A stretch of 64,000 bases of DNA, taken from positions 1-64,000 of the forward strand of contig NZ_JAJCLZ010000004.1 of NCBI RefSeq assembly GCF_020559915.1, read 5' to 3'. A program made the translations under genes and the position numbers. The notes beneath the pieces were generated by a model. That model did not search any database. It saw nothing but the letters and a program-made list of their open reading frames with translations, and was not told the origin of the DNA. The stretch is from Ruminococcus sp. 210702-SL.1.03 (GTDB lineage: Bacteria; Bacillota; Clostridia; Oscillospirales; Ruminococcaceae). Positions 32,356 through 40,803 of this stretch are shown here, in pieces; the first letter of the stretch is position 1; each line of letters begins with the position of its first letter.

Positions 32356-34644
32356 ATGTCGCAGGAAAATATGACGGTATTGGATAGTGAAAAGGAAGAA
32401 AAAGTAACCGAAAGCGAAAAGATGATTGAGTGCCTAAAAAGCGGGGACGACGAAGCTTTCGGCAAATTTTACGAGAGCTATAAAGCGCCGCTTTACGATT
32501 TTCTTTCAAAACGGACTAAGCACACTCAGTACATAGAGGATATAATCTCGGAAACTTTCATGGCTGCCGTGAAAAATATCGACTCGCTGAGGGACGCGCA
32601 GAAATTCGAGCAGTGGCTAAAAGCGATCGCTGTCAACGAGATGTACGCCTATATCAAAAAGGAAAACAAACATTCCGAAAACAGAATGTCGGGCGATTAC
32701 AGCGAGATAGCTGAGGTAGTGGACGATGAAACTATAATGCTGCCCGAGGATTTCAGCGCCGATGAGGAGAAAAAGCAGCTTGTAGCCGACGCGGTCAATT
32801 CGCTCAGCGAAACTCAGCGCGAAGCTATATACTGCTACTACTATATGGGTATGTCGATCTCTGAGATAGCGCAGACTACCGGCGTTTCGGAAAACACGGT
32901 AAAGTCGCGTATGCTTCTCGCAAAAAAGTATCTGAAAAGACGGCTGGAGAAGCTCAGAAAGCAGGGCTATGTGTTCTCCGCTTTCCCGATCTCCGTGCTC
33001 TTTGTCGAGCTTGGCGATATGGTGAATGTCAGCTTTCTTACCACGGCTTCGGTGGCTTCGCCCTCTTCGGCAGGCTTTATCGGCGGGATATCGGTGGTAG
33101 GCGTTAGCGCGGCGGTGCTGATAGGCGTTACGCTGCTTTCAAATTTAAGCGATGATCTCGATATAGATAACACCCGCGGCGATAAAAAGCCTACCGACCA
33201 TAGCTCGAGCACCGACACCATGCCCGACCTTACCGACTCTATGGTGATAAATACTTCAAACAGCAGCTACCTTCTCTCGATGACCGATACCAGCAGCGAT
33301 ATTGCCGTTACCGCGCTGAACAGTTCGGCAAGCAGCGGAGCGGGCGCTAACACCAATACCAACAACAATAACAACACTAACAATAATACAAATAACAACG
33401 GCGATCAAACTGACTATAACGATAATAACAGTGATAGTGATACTGCCTCAAATGATGATTGGGATGTAATACCTATAGTAAACGAAAATGGCGAGCAGGT
33501 GCCAAAAAGATATTTTAGCCCTGATAAGCTAAGACCATTTTCATTTTTTTATGTTATTTATGATGTCAGATATAAAGATGGAAAGCTTGCTGTAAAGTAT
33601 TCATTTGAGCCGTTTAAGTCAGGTCAAACTATTTATCTCGAACATAGCTTTAGCTTTTGTATATATGACTCTGGTTCTGATCCGGAGCATAGGATCTATC
33701 AAACACCGTATTCGACCACTTACGATGTAGATGGCTATAATACAGCACTGGCTATGTTTACTGTGCCATCGTCTATGTCTGTTGAAGAAGCCGCAAATCA
33801 TCTTACATTCTTGGGCACGTCCGAGTATTACAGCGGTGATGATTACGGCTACTACCAAAAACAAGGCGATTGTATTTATCCTTCTTATATTAAAGTGCCT
33901 TTAGACGGCAATTTTGTTGCAAATGAAAAACTGAGCTTTTTCCCCGTATATGGTGTATGGACGAAAGAGATCAGCTCTGATTCCACCGGATACAGTAGAG
34001 CAAGACCGGTATTCTCTAATTATGCGTCTGAAATAAAAATTGTTACGCTTGATAACTGCAAATATTTGCACTTTACTGATGGAGTTTTGTATAATACTTC
34101 TGAACATGATACCGAAGATCCAAACCGTAAAGCTATCATATGGGCTCCCGAAAACTTTAACGTCGATTCTCTTTCGCTCGAAGATAATGTAACGGTGTTC
34201 GAGAAGTATGCTCTCGACAGACTGCATTCTACTGATCTTAACGTCGGAAGAAATGTTATGCTCTTGGAATATTTGCCCGATAATTTTCAGAATATCACGG
34301 TTAAACTGGGCTCAAATGAAGACGGCAAATATTTTGATGTTAACGAGCATAGTGATTATAATGAACTATGTATAGAAACTCTCCGCATTCATAACATGAA
34401 CGAGTTAAAGACATTGACTATAACATCTGATGTCGGAAATCTTTGCAATTTACAGATACAGGATTGTAAAAACCTTGAAACTATCACAATAGATAAAGAT
34501 GTTGAGATGTATCAATATGGCTTTTTCCCTATTATGAGAAATTGTGATAACCTTGTTTTTCGTGTCTACAGAGATTCAAGTGCAGCAAAAGTGCTGGAAG
34601 AGTGGGCATCAGGACTCGACCTCAAATACGAATACATCGACTAA
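32356..34644 (+). CDS. Membrane-anchored ECF sigma factor with large extracellular domain
   Basis: A 762-residue single protein; the start at ATG 32356 has AGGGG upstream. Residues about 25-95 are sigma region 2 (FGKFYESYKAPLYDFLSKR, YIEDIISETFMAAVKNI). Residues about 140-198 are sigma region 4 (LSETQREAIYCYYYMGMSIS, EIAQTTGVSENTVKSRMLLA). An amphipathic stretch and one membrane helix follow (GFIGGISVVGVSAAVLIGVTLL, about 240-261). Outside the membrane is a Ser/Thr/Asn-rich linker with a poly-Asn tract. A domain of about 380 residues follows, with beta-rich modules and an LRR-like end (LETITIDKDVEMYQYGF). The sigma half appears intact. This is a one-component signal transducer: an outer sensor joined to a sigma factor, with no separate anti-sigma. 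Related surface proteins follow downstream. Confidence 0.85.
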   Translation: MSQENMTVLDSEKEEKVTESEKMIECLKSGDDEAFGKFYESYKAPLYDFLSKRTKHTQYIEDIISETFMAAVKNIDSLRDAQKFEQWLKAIAVNEMYAYIKKENKHSENRMSGDYSEIAEVVDDETIMLPEDFSADEEKKQLVADAVNSLSETQREAIYCYYYMGMSISEIAQTTGVSENTVKSRMLLAKKYLKRRLEKLRKQGYVFSAFPISVLFVELGDMVNVSFLTTASVASPSSAGFIGGISVVGVSAAVLIGVTLLSNLSDDLDIDNTRGDKKPTDHSSSTDTMPDLTDSMVINTSNSSYLLSMTDTSSDIAVTALNSSASSGAGANTNTNNNNNTNNNTNNNGDQTDYNDNNSDSDTASNDDWDVIPIVNENGEQVPKRYFSPDKLRPFSFFYVIYDVRYKDGKLAVKYSFEPFKSGQTIYLEHSFSFCIYDSGSDPEHRIYQTPYSTTYDVDGYNTALAMFTVPSSMSVEEAANHLTFLGTSEYYSGDDYGYYQKQGDCIYPSYIKVPLDGNFVANEKLSFFPVYGVWTKEISSDSTGYSRARPVFSNYASEIKIVTLDNCKYLHFTDGVLYNTSEHDTEDPNRKAIIWAPENFNVDSLSLEDNVTVFEKYALDRLHSTDLNVGRNVMLLEYLPDNFQNITVKLGSNEDGKYFDVNEHSDYNELCIETLRIHNMNELKTLTITSDVGNLCNLQIQDCKNLETITIDKDVEMYQYGFFPIMRNCDNLVFRVYRDSSAAKVLEEWASGLDLKYEYID

Positions 34645-34657
34645 CATCTATCTTTTA

Positions 34658-34697
34658 AACCGCCTTTTGGTATAACACCCTAAAGGCGGTTTTTTTA
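34658..34697 (+). terminator. Terminator of the sensor sigma gene
   Basis: AACCGCCTTT (34658-34667), loop, AAAGGCGGTT (34682-34691), then seven T. Confidence 0.9.
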
Positions 34698-34719
34698 TTC
34701 GCAAAATCGCAGAAACTTA

Positions 34720-34768
34720 ATAAACTATTTACAAGTTAATCAAAACTTTTTGCGCTTTTTCTCCCTCT
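34720..34768 (+). promoter_or_regulatory. Putative sigma-dependent promoter of the BspA/FN3 gene
   Basis: TTACAA (34729-34734), 8 nt, AAACTTTTT (34743-34751), then TCTATA from 34766. Distances are identical to the block before the sigma gene. It lies 70-120 nt before the start codon. Confidence 0.55.
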
Positions 34769-34840
34769 ATATATGTAGAACGGTTTTTAATAATCCGTTA
34801 AATTTACATGATATGGCAATAAATTGTAGGAGGAAAAATT

Positions 34841-36916
34841 ATGAAGAAAATCATTGCAAGTGTAGTGGCTGTAACTATCGCGTTCGGCGGACTGGCTCTG
34901 CTTGCGGCGGAAAGCGGGCTTTCATTCTCCGCGGCTATTTCGGCTAGCGCGGACGAATCTACCGCGGCTGATTTCAATTACACCGTGCTCTCTGACGGCA
35001 CTCTCAAGATCACGAAGTATAAGGGCAAGGCTAGTAACGTAGTTATCCCCGAAACTATCGACGGCAAAAAGGTGACCGTCATCGGTACGCGCGCTTTCTA
35101 CGATTATACGAGAAAAAACAGCCTTACTATCCCCTCAACTCTGAAAACTATCGAGGGTGATGGCTTTCATTACTTCTCGTTCGACAGCGTATTTATCGGC
35201 AGTCTGAAACAGTGGTGCGAGCTTGGTAATAACCCCGAGTGCGGCACTATCTTTATAAACGATGTCAAGCTGACAGGCGCGGTAACTATCCCGAACGGAA
35301 CTGAATACATAGGCGACAGCGCTTTTAATAACAGAGGTGAGATCACCAGCGTTTCTATACCCGACAGCGTTACCAGCATCGGCTATCATGCTTTTGCGAA
35401 ATGCGGCAACCTGACGAGCGTGAAAATGTCCAACAAGGTGCAGACGATAGGCGAGGGCGCATTCAGCAACTGCGAGAAGCTCACCGCTATAACGCTTCCG
35501 AATACGCTTACTGATATGGGGAGGGACGCATTTCTCAATTGCTATAAGCTTGAAAAAGCCAACATTCCCTCAAAAGTTAAGGTGCTCAAAGCGAGTACGT
35601 TTGAGAGCTGCGGTTCTCTTAAAAACGTTACACTTTCCGAGGGTCTTACCGATATAGAGAAAGAGGCGTTTTACAGCTGCTACTCTCTGAGCAGCATAAA
35701 GTTCCCGAGCACCCTTAAAACTATCGGTTACCACTCTTTTTACCGCACAAGCTTAACAAGAGCAGAACTCCCCAGCGGTCTTACTACTATCGGACAAGAA
35801 GCGTTCTATATGTGCGGTTCGCTACAGAGCGTATTCGTTCCCAAGAGCGTTGATTCTATCGGTATGTGGGCATTTAGTGCCGGATCAGATGATTCTAAGC
35901 TTTTCTATGAAGGCTCGGAAGCTTCGTGGATAAAGATAGGCGGCAGTAAGGCTTTTCCCGATGGCTGTGAATTTAATGTAGTTTACAATTACGACCCCAA
36001 CCACAAGCACAGCTACACCACTAAGATAACTAAGCAGGCTACCTGCACCGCCGCCGGCGAAAAGGTTCTCACCTGCTCCATCTGCGGCGACAGCTATACT
36101 CAAACTATCCCCGCTAAGGGCCACAGCTACGGCGCAGGCAAGGTCACTAAACAGCCTACCTGCACGGCTACAGGCACAAGAGAATACACCTGCTCCTCCT
36201 GCGGAAGCAAAAAGACCGAAACTATAAAGGCTAAGGGTCATAGCTATAAGACCAGCGTGGTAGCGCCTACATATGAAGCGCAGGGCTATACTCTGCACAA
36301 GTGCTCTTCCTGCGGCAACAGCTACAAGGATAACTACACGGCTAAAAAGACCGTAGGCAAGGCTGCGGGCAACGGCTTTACCTGCACCGCAACTTCTGTA
36401 AACTTCGGCTGGAACAAGGTCGCGAACGCAAGCGGTTATAAGATCTACGCTTACAATACCTCTACCAAAAAGTGGAAGCTCGTTACTACCGTTTCCGCCA
36501 ATACCTTTACATACAAGCAGAGCGGATTAAAGTCTGGCACTACTTACAAGTATAAGGTCAAGGCTTTCGTTAAGGAAAACGGCAAGAAATACTACGGCGA
36601 AAGCTCTGACACCATCGTTACCACCACCAAGCCCGCCAAGGTGACTATCAAGTCCGCTTCCGTATCAAAGACCGCTGTAAAGCTCAAGTGGGGCGCAGTA
36701 AACGGCGCTAACGGCTACCGCGTGTACAGATACGATTCCGCTTCCAAGAAGTGGGTCACCGTATCTACCGTAAAGAATGGCAAGACTGCTTCTTATAAGG
36801 AAAGCAAGCTGAAGTCAGGCACATCGTACAAGTACAAGGTAAAGGCGTACCGCAAAGTAGGCGGCAATACCTACTGGGGAACAGCCAGCGCAGTAAAGAC
36901 CTACAAGACCAAGTAA
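34841..36916 (+). CDS. Secreted BspA-type leucine-rich-repeat protein with FN3 domains
   Basis: A 691-residue exported protein. The signal peptide covers residues 1-38 (IIASVVAVTIAFGGLALLAA, ends ASA-DE). Residues about 45-370 hold BspA/LRR_5 repeats of the type LTAITLPNTLTDMGRDAFLN. Three Cys-containing repeats follow (HSYTTKITKQATCTAAGEK, CSICGDSY; about 385-490). Two fibronectin type III domains complete the protein (about 500-595 and 600-691), each ending near YKVKAYRKVGGNTYWG. Such proteins mediate surface contact with substrate or host. AGGAGG precedes the ATG. It is the likely main target of the upstream sensor sigma factor. Confidence 0.88.
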   Translation: MKKIIASVVAVTIAFGGLALLAAESGLSFSAAISASADESTAADFNYTVLSDGTLKITKYKGKASNVVIPETIDGKKVTVIGTRAFYDYTRKNSLTIPSTLKTIEGDGFHYFSFDSVFIGSLKQWCELGNNPECGTIFINDVKLTGAVTIPNGTEYIGDSAFNNRGEITSVSIPDSVTSIGYHAFAKCGNLTSVKMSNKVQTIGEGAFSNCEKLTAITLPNTLTDMGRDAFLNCYKLEKANIPSKVKVLKASTFESCGSLKNVTLSEGLTDIEKEAFYSCYSLSSIKFPSTLKTIGYHSFYRTSLTRAELPSGLTTIGQEAFYMCGSLQSVFVPKSVDSIGMWAFSAGSDDSKLFYEGSEASWIKIGGSKAFPDGCEFNVVYNYDPNHKHSYTTKITKQATCTAAGEKVLTCSICGDSYTQTIPAKGHSYGAGKVTKQPTCTATGTREYTCSSCGSKKTETIKAKGHSYKTSVVAPTYEAQGYTLHKCSSCGNSYKDNYTAKKTVGKAAGNGFTCTATSVNFGWNKVANASGYKIYAYNTSTKKWKLVTTVSANTFTYKQSGLKSGTTYKYKVKAFVKENGKKYYGESSDTIVTTTKPAKVTIKSASVSKTAVKLKWGAVNGANGYRVYRYDSASKKWVTVSTVKNGKTASYKESKLKSGTSYKYKVKAYRKVGGNTYWGTASAVKTYKTK

Positions 36917-36935
36917 TTAGAATGGAGAAAAGATC

Positions 36936-37670
36936 ATGAGTAAAAGAACAACAGCATTTATAGCAGCTGCCATAATGGCATTATCCCTCGCGGCTTGCGG
37001 CGAAACCTCGGGCGAGAGCAAATCCGACAAATCGGCAGTAAATTCCACTGCTGAAACCACCGCCGCCGCCGATAACGCAGAAGAGGACTCCGCCGCCGAA
37101 ACGACTACAACAACTACCACCGCTGAAAGCGCGGCAGAAAGCGCGGAAACTTCGTCGGCTGAGGAAGCGACAAGTGTTGCAGGCATGAGCATGACTTTGC
37201 CCGAGATCGACACTTTCTTTTCGGATATTGACGGAAAAACTTTAGATGAATTAAAAGCATACATGGACGAGAAATTTCCTAACACACAATACGAAGAAAG
37301 CATCAACGCATACATGATTGGCGGCGAACAGGTGGATAATTATTATTGGCATTTTCCCGAAGGCTTGGACATCGAAGGGGAAAAATTCGATTACATTGGA
37401 GTATCTTATTTAAGTAATAAACTAGACAATGCTTCGTTCGCCAAACAAGAAGGCAACGAGATCAATAAGGCCATCGGAAAGCCTGACAGTGAGTATAATT
37501 TAGAGAACAAGGCTAGAGAGTATGGGTATGAACAGATCTTTGATAATGATATTCAACAATTCTATCGTCAGATGAACTGCGGGCGCGTATTTATCGATAC
37601 ATTGAATGAAACTGGCACGCTCAGTATCACTCACTCTTATTATCAGCAGGAGATAGATAGCAATGAATAA
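36936..37670 (+). CDS. Lipoprotein, first of a tandem duplicated pair
   Basis: A 244-residue lipoprotein. The signal ends in the lipobox LSLAAC. A low-complexity Thr/Ala/Glu/Ser linker follows, then MTLPEIDTFFSDIDGKTLDE and a C-terminal domain of about 130 residues with no family that I recognise. It starts 19 nt after the BspA gene and may be co-transcribed. It shares near-identical DNA with the next gene over the first ~100 codons; the C-terminal halves differ. Confidence 0.75.
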   Translation: MSKRTTAFIAAAIMALSLAACGETSGESKSDKSAVNSTAETTAAADNAEEDSAAETTTTTTTAESAAESAETSSAEEATSVAGMSMTLPEIDTFFSDIDGKTLDELKAYMDEKFPNTQYEESINAYMIGGEQVDNYYWHFPEGLDIEGEKFDYIGVSYLSNKLDNASFAKQEGNEINKAIGKPDSEYNLENKAREYGYEQIFDNDIQQFYRQMNCGRVFIDTLNETGTLSITHSYYQQEIDSNE

Positions 37671-38376
37671 AAGAACAACAGCATTTATAGCCGCCGCAGT
37701 AATGGCACTATCCCTCGCGGCTTGCGGCGAAACATCGGGCGAGAGCAAGTCTGACAAATCGGCAGTTTATTCCACTGCTGAAACCACCGCCGCTAACGAT
37801 AACGCCGAAGCAAATACCAATGACGAGGAGGACTCCGCCGCCGAAACTACTACAACAACCGCCGCCGAATCTAGCGCGGCAGAAAGCGCTGAAACTTCGT
37901 CGGCTGAGGAAGCGACAAGCGTTGCAGGCATGAGCATGACTTTGCCCGAGATCGACACTTTCTTTTCGGATATTGACGGAAAGACATTAGATGAAGTAAA
38001 AGCCGCCGTTGAAAGCAAATTCCAAGTCGGCGAGTGCGAAGAGAAAATCGACGCATTCAGACTGCCCGACGGAACAGACTTGACCGCGATACAGGTCGAT
38101 ATGTATACTTGGAATTTCTCCTCGGGCTTTAATATCGAAGACGTATCGTTCGACAGCCTTGGCGTAAGCGTGGCAAACGGCGCGGTATACAGCTTTTCGT
38201 TCTACAAAAGTGATGCCAGCTTTTCTGACGAGTCAAGCTTGCAGAAAAAAGCTGATTCATACGGATATGAAAAAACATCGAATGGATATTCTGAATACTA
38301 TATCATGAACTGCGGTGAGGTGACTATCGAAAGATATACCGATGATACGTTGATCGTCAGCCGCGATTATCAGTAA
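37663..38376 (+). CDS. Lipoprotein, second of a tandem duplicated pair
   Basis: A 237-residue paralog of the preceding gene. The first ~30 residues, the acidic Thr-rich linker and the MTLPEIDTFFSDIDGKTLDE block are almost identical. The C-terminal domain (about residues 110-237) has diverged but keeps the same outline, with MNCGEVTIERY matching MNCGRVFIDTL. The start overlaps the upstream stop by 8 nt, and AGGAG precedes it. Function unknown. Confidence 0.75.
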   Translation: MNKRTTAFIAAAVMALSLAACGETSGESKSDKSAVYSTAETTAANDNAEANTNDEEDSAAETTTTTAAESSAAESAETSSAEEATSVAGMSMTLPEIDTFFSDIDGKTLDEVKAAVESKFQVGECEEKIDAFRLPDGTDLTAIQVDMYTWNFSSGFNIEDVSFDSLGVSVANGAVYSFSFYKSDASFSDESSLQKKADSYGYEKTSNGYSEYYIMNCGEVTIERYTDDTLIVSRDYQ

Positions 38377-38434
38377 ACATATACAAAAAGATTTCTTCAT
38401 AGATCTCCTAGTATAGTTGCGAAAGCAATTTCAG

Positions 38435-38475
38435 AAACAGCAGGCGTGCACAAAGCATACCTGCTGTTTTTGTAT
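38435..38475 (+). terminator. Terminator after the lipoprotein pair
   Basis: AAACAGCAGG (38435-38444), loop, CCTGCTGTTT (38460-38469), T-rich tail. Confidence 0.85.
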
Positions 38476-38514
38476 TGTACGCCCTTAAATTTCTCTTAAA
38501 AAATCTGTATTTTG

Positions 38515-38543
38515 TTGACGTTTGATTTTATGTATGCTATAAT
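38515..38543 (+). promoter_or_regulatory. Promoter of the exporter operon
   Basis: TTGACG (38515-38520), 17 bp, TATAAT (38538-38543). Confidence 0.7.
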
Positions 38544-38611
38544 GAATGTGCGGGGGGCGTACTACGCCCGCGCGATAGAAAGAGCAAAAGCTTTTTAAGG
38601 AGGAACAAAAA

Positions 38612-40105
38612 ATGGCAAAAGGTAAAAAGATAGCTGTCACGCTGGTGGCGGTGGTGGTAGCCGCAGCGGTAGGTGTTACAGCTTACAGACTTTGGAAAAA
38701 GAAAGACTCTTCCGCTTCCAAAGGAAAGGTTTTTGTAACGCAGGTCTCCGACGTGAATACGGCTGCGGGCGTTAGCCTCAGCGGCAGTAAATTTTCAGGC
38801 GTTATCGAGGCTCAGAAAACGGTAGATTATAAATACGACAGCTCGAAAACGGTGAAATCACTCGCGGTAAAAGAAGGCGACGAGGTAAAAAAAGGCGACC
38901 TGCTTTTTACATATGATGTAGAAGCCATGCAGCTAGAGCTCGATCAGGGCAAGATAGAAGTAGAGCGCATGAAGAACGAGGTAGAGACCAATAAACTCCA
39001 GTTACAACAACTCGAGGAAGAGAAGAAAAAGACCCCGCAGGACGGTCAGACCTCGCTCAATACGCAGATACTCTCGCTGCAAAGCGACGTTGCAAAGGCT
39101 GAGTACGATATAAAGACCAAAAAGGCTGAGAATAAAAAGATAAAGAAATCTATAAAGAACGCCAAGGTATACTCAGAAGTTGACGGTACTGTAAAATCTA
39201 CCCTCGACCTTGAGAATATCCAAAACGCCGAATCGAACGTTATGGTAAGCATTTCCCGCGGCGGCAGCTACCTTGTAAAGGGCACTGTAAACGAGCAGAT
39301 GATAAATAATATCTACGTCGATATGCCCGTAGTTATCCGCTCGCGCGTTGACGAAAATACCACATGGACAGGCAAGATCTCTTCTATAGAGACCAGCCCG
39401 CAGAAAGATAATTCCGATATATACTCCGACGGCGACAGCGACAGCTCATCTAAATCTTCTAAGTACGCATTTTATGTAGAGCCCGACTCGCTCGACGGAC
39501 TCATGCTCGGTCAGCATATCCTTATCGAGCCTGACCTTGGCGAGGAAAGCGGCATAGATAAAAAGGGCATTTGGCTTTACAGCGATTATGTGTTCACCGA
39601 AAAGGGCAAGAGCTACGTTTGGACGCAGGATAAGAATGAAAAGATAGAAAAGCGCGAAGTAAAGCTCGGTCAAAAAGACGAGAATATGGGCGATGTAGAG
39701 ATACTTTCGGGTCTGAAAAAGGACGACTATATTGCTTACCCCTCTAAGAATATCAAGGAGGGCATGGCTGTTACTACCAACGCGGAAGACCCTGATCTTA
39801 TCGAGGACGATACAGATAACGATGCTGACGGCGATGCTGGTAACGATGGCGATGATGAAATCATGCCGATGGACGGCGATACCGATGGCGATAACGCCGA
39901 CGATCCTTTCGCAGGCTACACGATAGACGATGACGGCAATTTCGTTGACTCAGAGGGCAACGTGCTCTCTGACGAGGAAGTAGAAGCGATGATGGAAGAG
40001 GCTTACGGCTCGCTCGACGCCGACGCTGACGACGCCGATATAAATACCGCAAATGAAGCAGATATGGACACCGCAGGTGCGCAGGCACTGCCCGCAGATG
40101 AATAA
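38612..40105 (+). CDS. Membrane-fusion adaptor of a MacAB-like exporter, first copy
   Basis: A 497-residue HlyD/MacA-type subunit. One N-terminal membrane helix (IAVTLVAVVVAAAVGVTAY) is followed by a lipoyl-like half (VKSLAVKEGDEVKKGDLLFT). A coiled-coil hairpin (VERMKNEVETNKLQLQQLEE) and a beta-barrel part come next. The last ~100 residues are a very acidic Asp-rich tail (DNDADGDAGNDGDDE) that adaptors usually lack. AAGGAGG precedes the ATG. First gene of a four-gene operon. Confidence 0.85.
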   Translation: MAKGKKIAVTLVAVVVAAAVGVTAYRLWKKKDSSASKGKVFVTQVSDVNTAAGVSLSGSKFSGVIEAQKTVDYKYDSSKTVKSLAVKEGDEVKKGDLLFTYDVEAMQLELDQGKIEVERMKNEVETNKLQLQQLEEEKKKTPQDGQTSLNTQILSLQSDVAKAEYDIKTKKAENKKIKKSIKNAKVYSEVDGTVKSTLDLENIQNAESNVMVSISRGGSYLVKGTVNEQMINNIYVDMPVVIRSRVDENTTWTGKISSIETSPQKDNSDIYSDGDSDSSSKSSKYAFYVEPDSLDGLMLGQHILIEPDLGEESGIDKKGIWLYSDYVFTEKGKSYVWTQDKNEKIEKREVKLGQKDENMGDVEILSGLKKDDYIAYPSKNIKEGMAVTTNAEDPDLIEDDTDNDADGDAGNDGDDEIMPMDGDTDGDNADDPFAGYTIDDDGNFVDSEGNVLSDEEVEAMMEEAYGSLDADADDADINTANEADMDTAGAQALPADE

Positions 40106-40119
40106 AGGCGGTGGAAAAT

Positions 40120-40803
40120 ATGCTGTTGCAGTTAAAAGATATAGATAAAGATTATATGCAGGATAAACTGCCCGTGCCGGTTCTAAAAAAGATAAATTTC
40201 AATGTCAGCGACGGCGAATATGTCGCGATAATGGGGCCTTCCGGCTCGGGAAAATCCACCATGATGAACATTATCGGCTGCCTGGATAAACAGACTGCGG
40301 GCGAATTTTTATTCGACGGTACAGATATAGCGCAGTGCAGCGATAAACAGCTTTCTATAATAAGGAACAAAAAGATAGGCTTTGTATTTCAGAATTTTAA
40401 CCTCATGCCCCGCCAGAGCGCAGTGGAAAATGTAGAACTTCCCCTGCTGTACGCGGGCGTGAAAAAGAGCGAGCGCAGAAAGCGCGCGAAAGAAGCTCTC
40501 GTTCGCGTAGGCCTTGAAGAGAGAATGTATTTCAAGCCCACGCAGCTTTCTGGCGGACAGAAACAGCGCGTTGCGATAGCTAGAGCGATAGTAAATAAGC
40601 CCCGTCTGCTTCTCGCCGATGAGCCTACCGGCGCGCTCGATACAAAATCGGGCGACCAGGTAATGGAGCTTTTTAAGGAACTGAACGATGAAGGAGTAAC
40701 AATAGTAATGATAACCCACGAACCCGAGATAGCTCAGTGCGCGAAGCGGATAGTATATATCCGCGACGGTGAGCTTTTCGCCAGAGAGGGGGAGTCGCTT
40801 TGA
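40120..40803 (+). CDS. ABC exporter ATPase (MacB/LolD-like)
   Basis: A 227-residue ATPase. Walker A is GPSGSGKST, the signature is LSGGQKQRVAIARAI, Walker B is LLLADEPTGALD, and the His switch is MITHEPEIA. I use the ATG at 40120 because AAAGGCGG precedes it at a normal distance; the GTG at 40111 overlaps that site. It energises the FtsX-like permease two genes downstream. Confidence 0.93.
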   Translation: MLLQLKDIDKDYMQDKLPVPVLKKINFNVSDGEYVAIMGPSGSGKSTMMNIIGCLDKQTAGEFLFDGTDIAQCSDKQLSIIRNKKIGFVFQNFNLMPRQSAVENVELPLLYAGVKKSERRKRAKEALVRVGLEERMYFKPTQLSGGQKQRVAIARAIVNKPRLLLADEPTGALDTKSGDQVMELFKELNDEGVTIVMITHEPEIAQCAKRIVYIRDGELFAREGESL

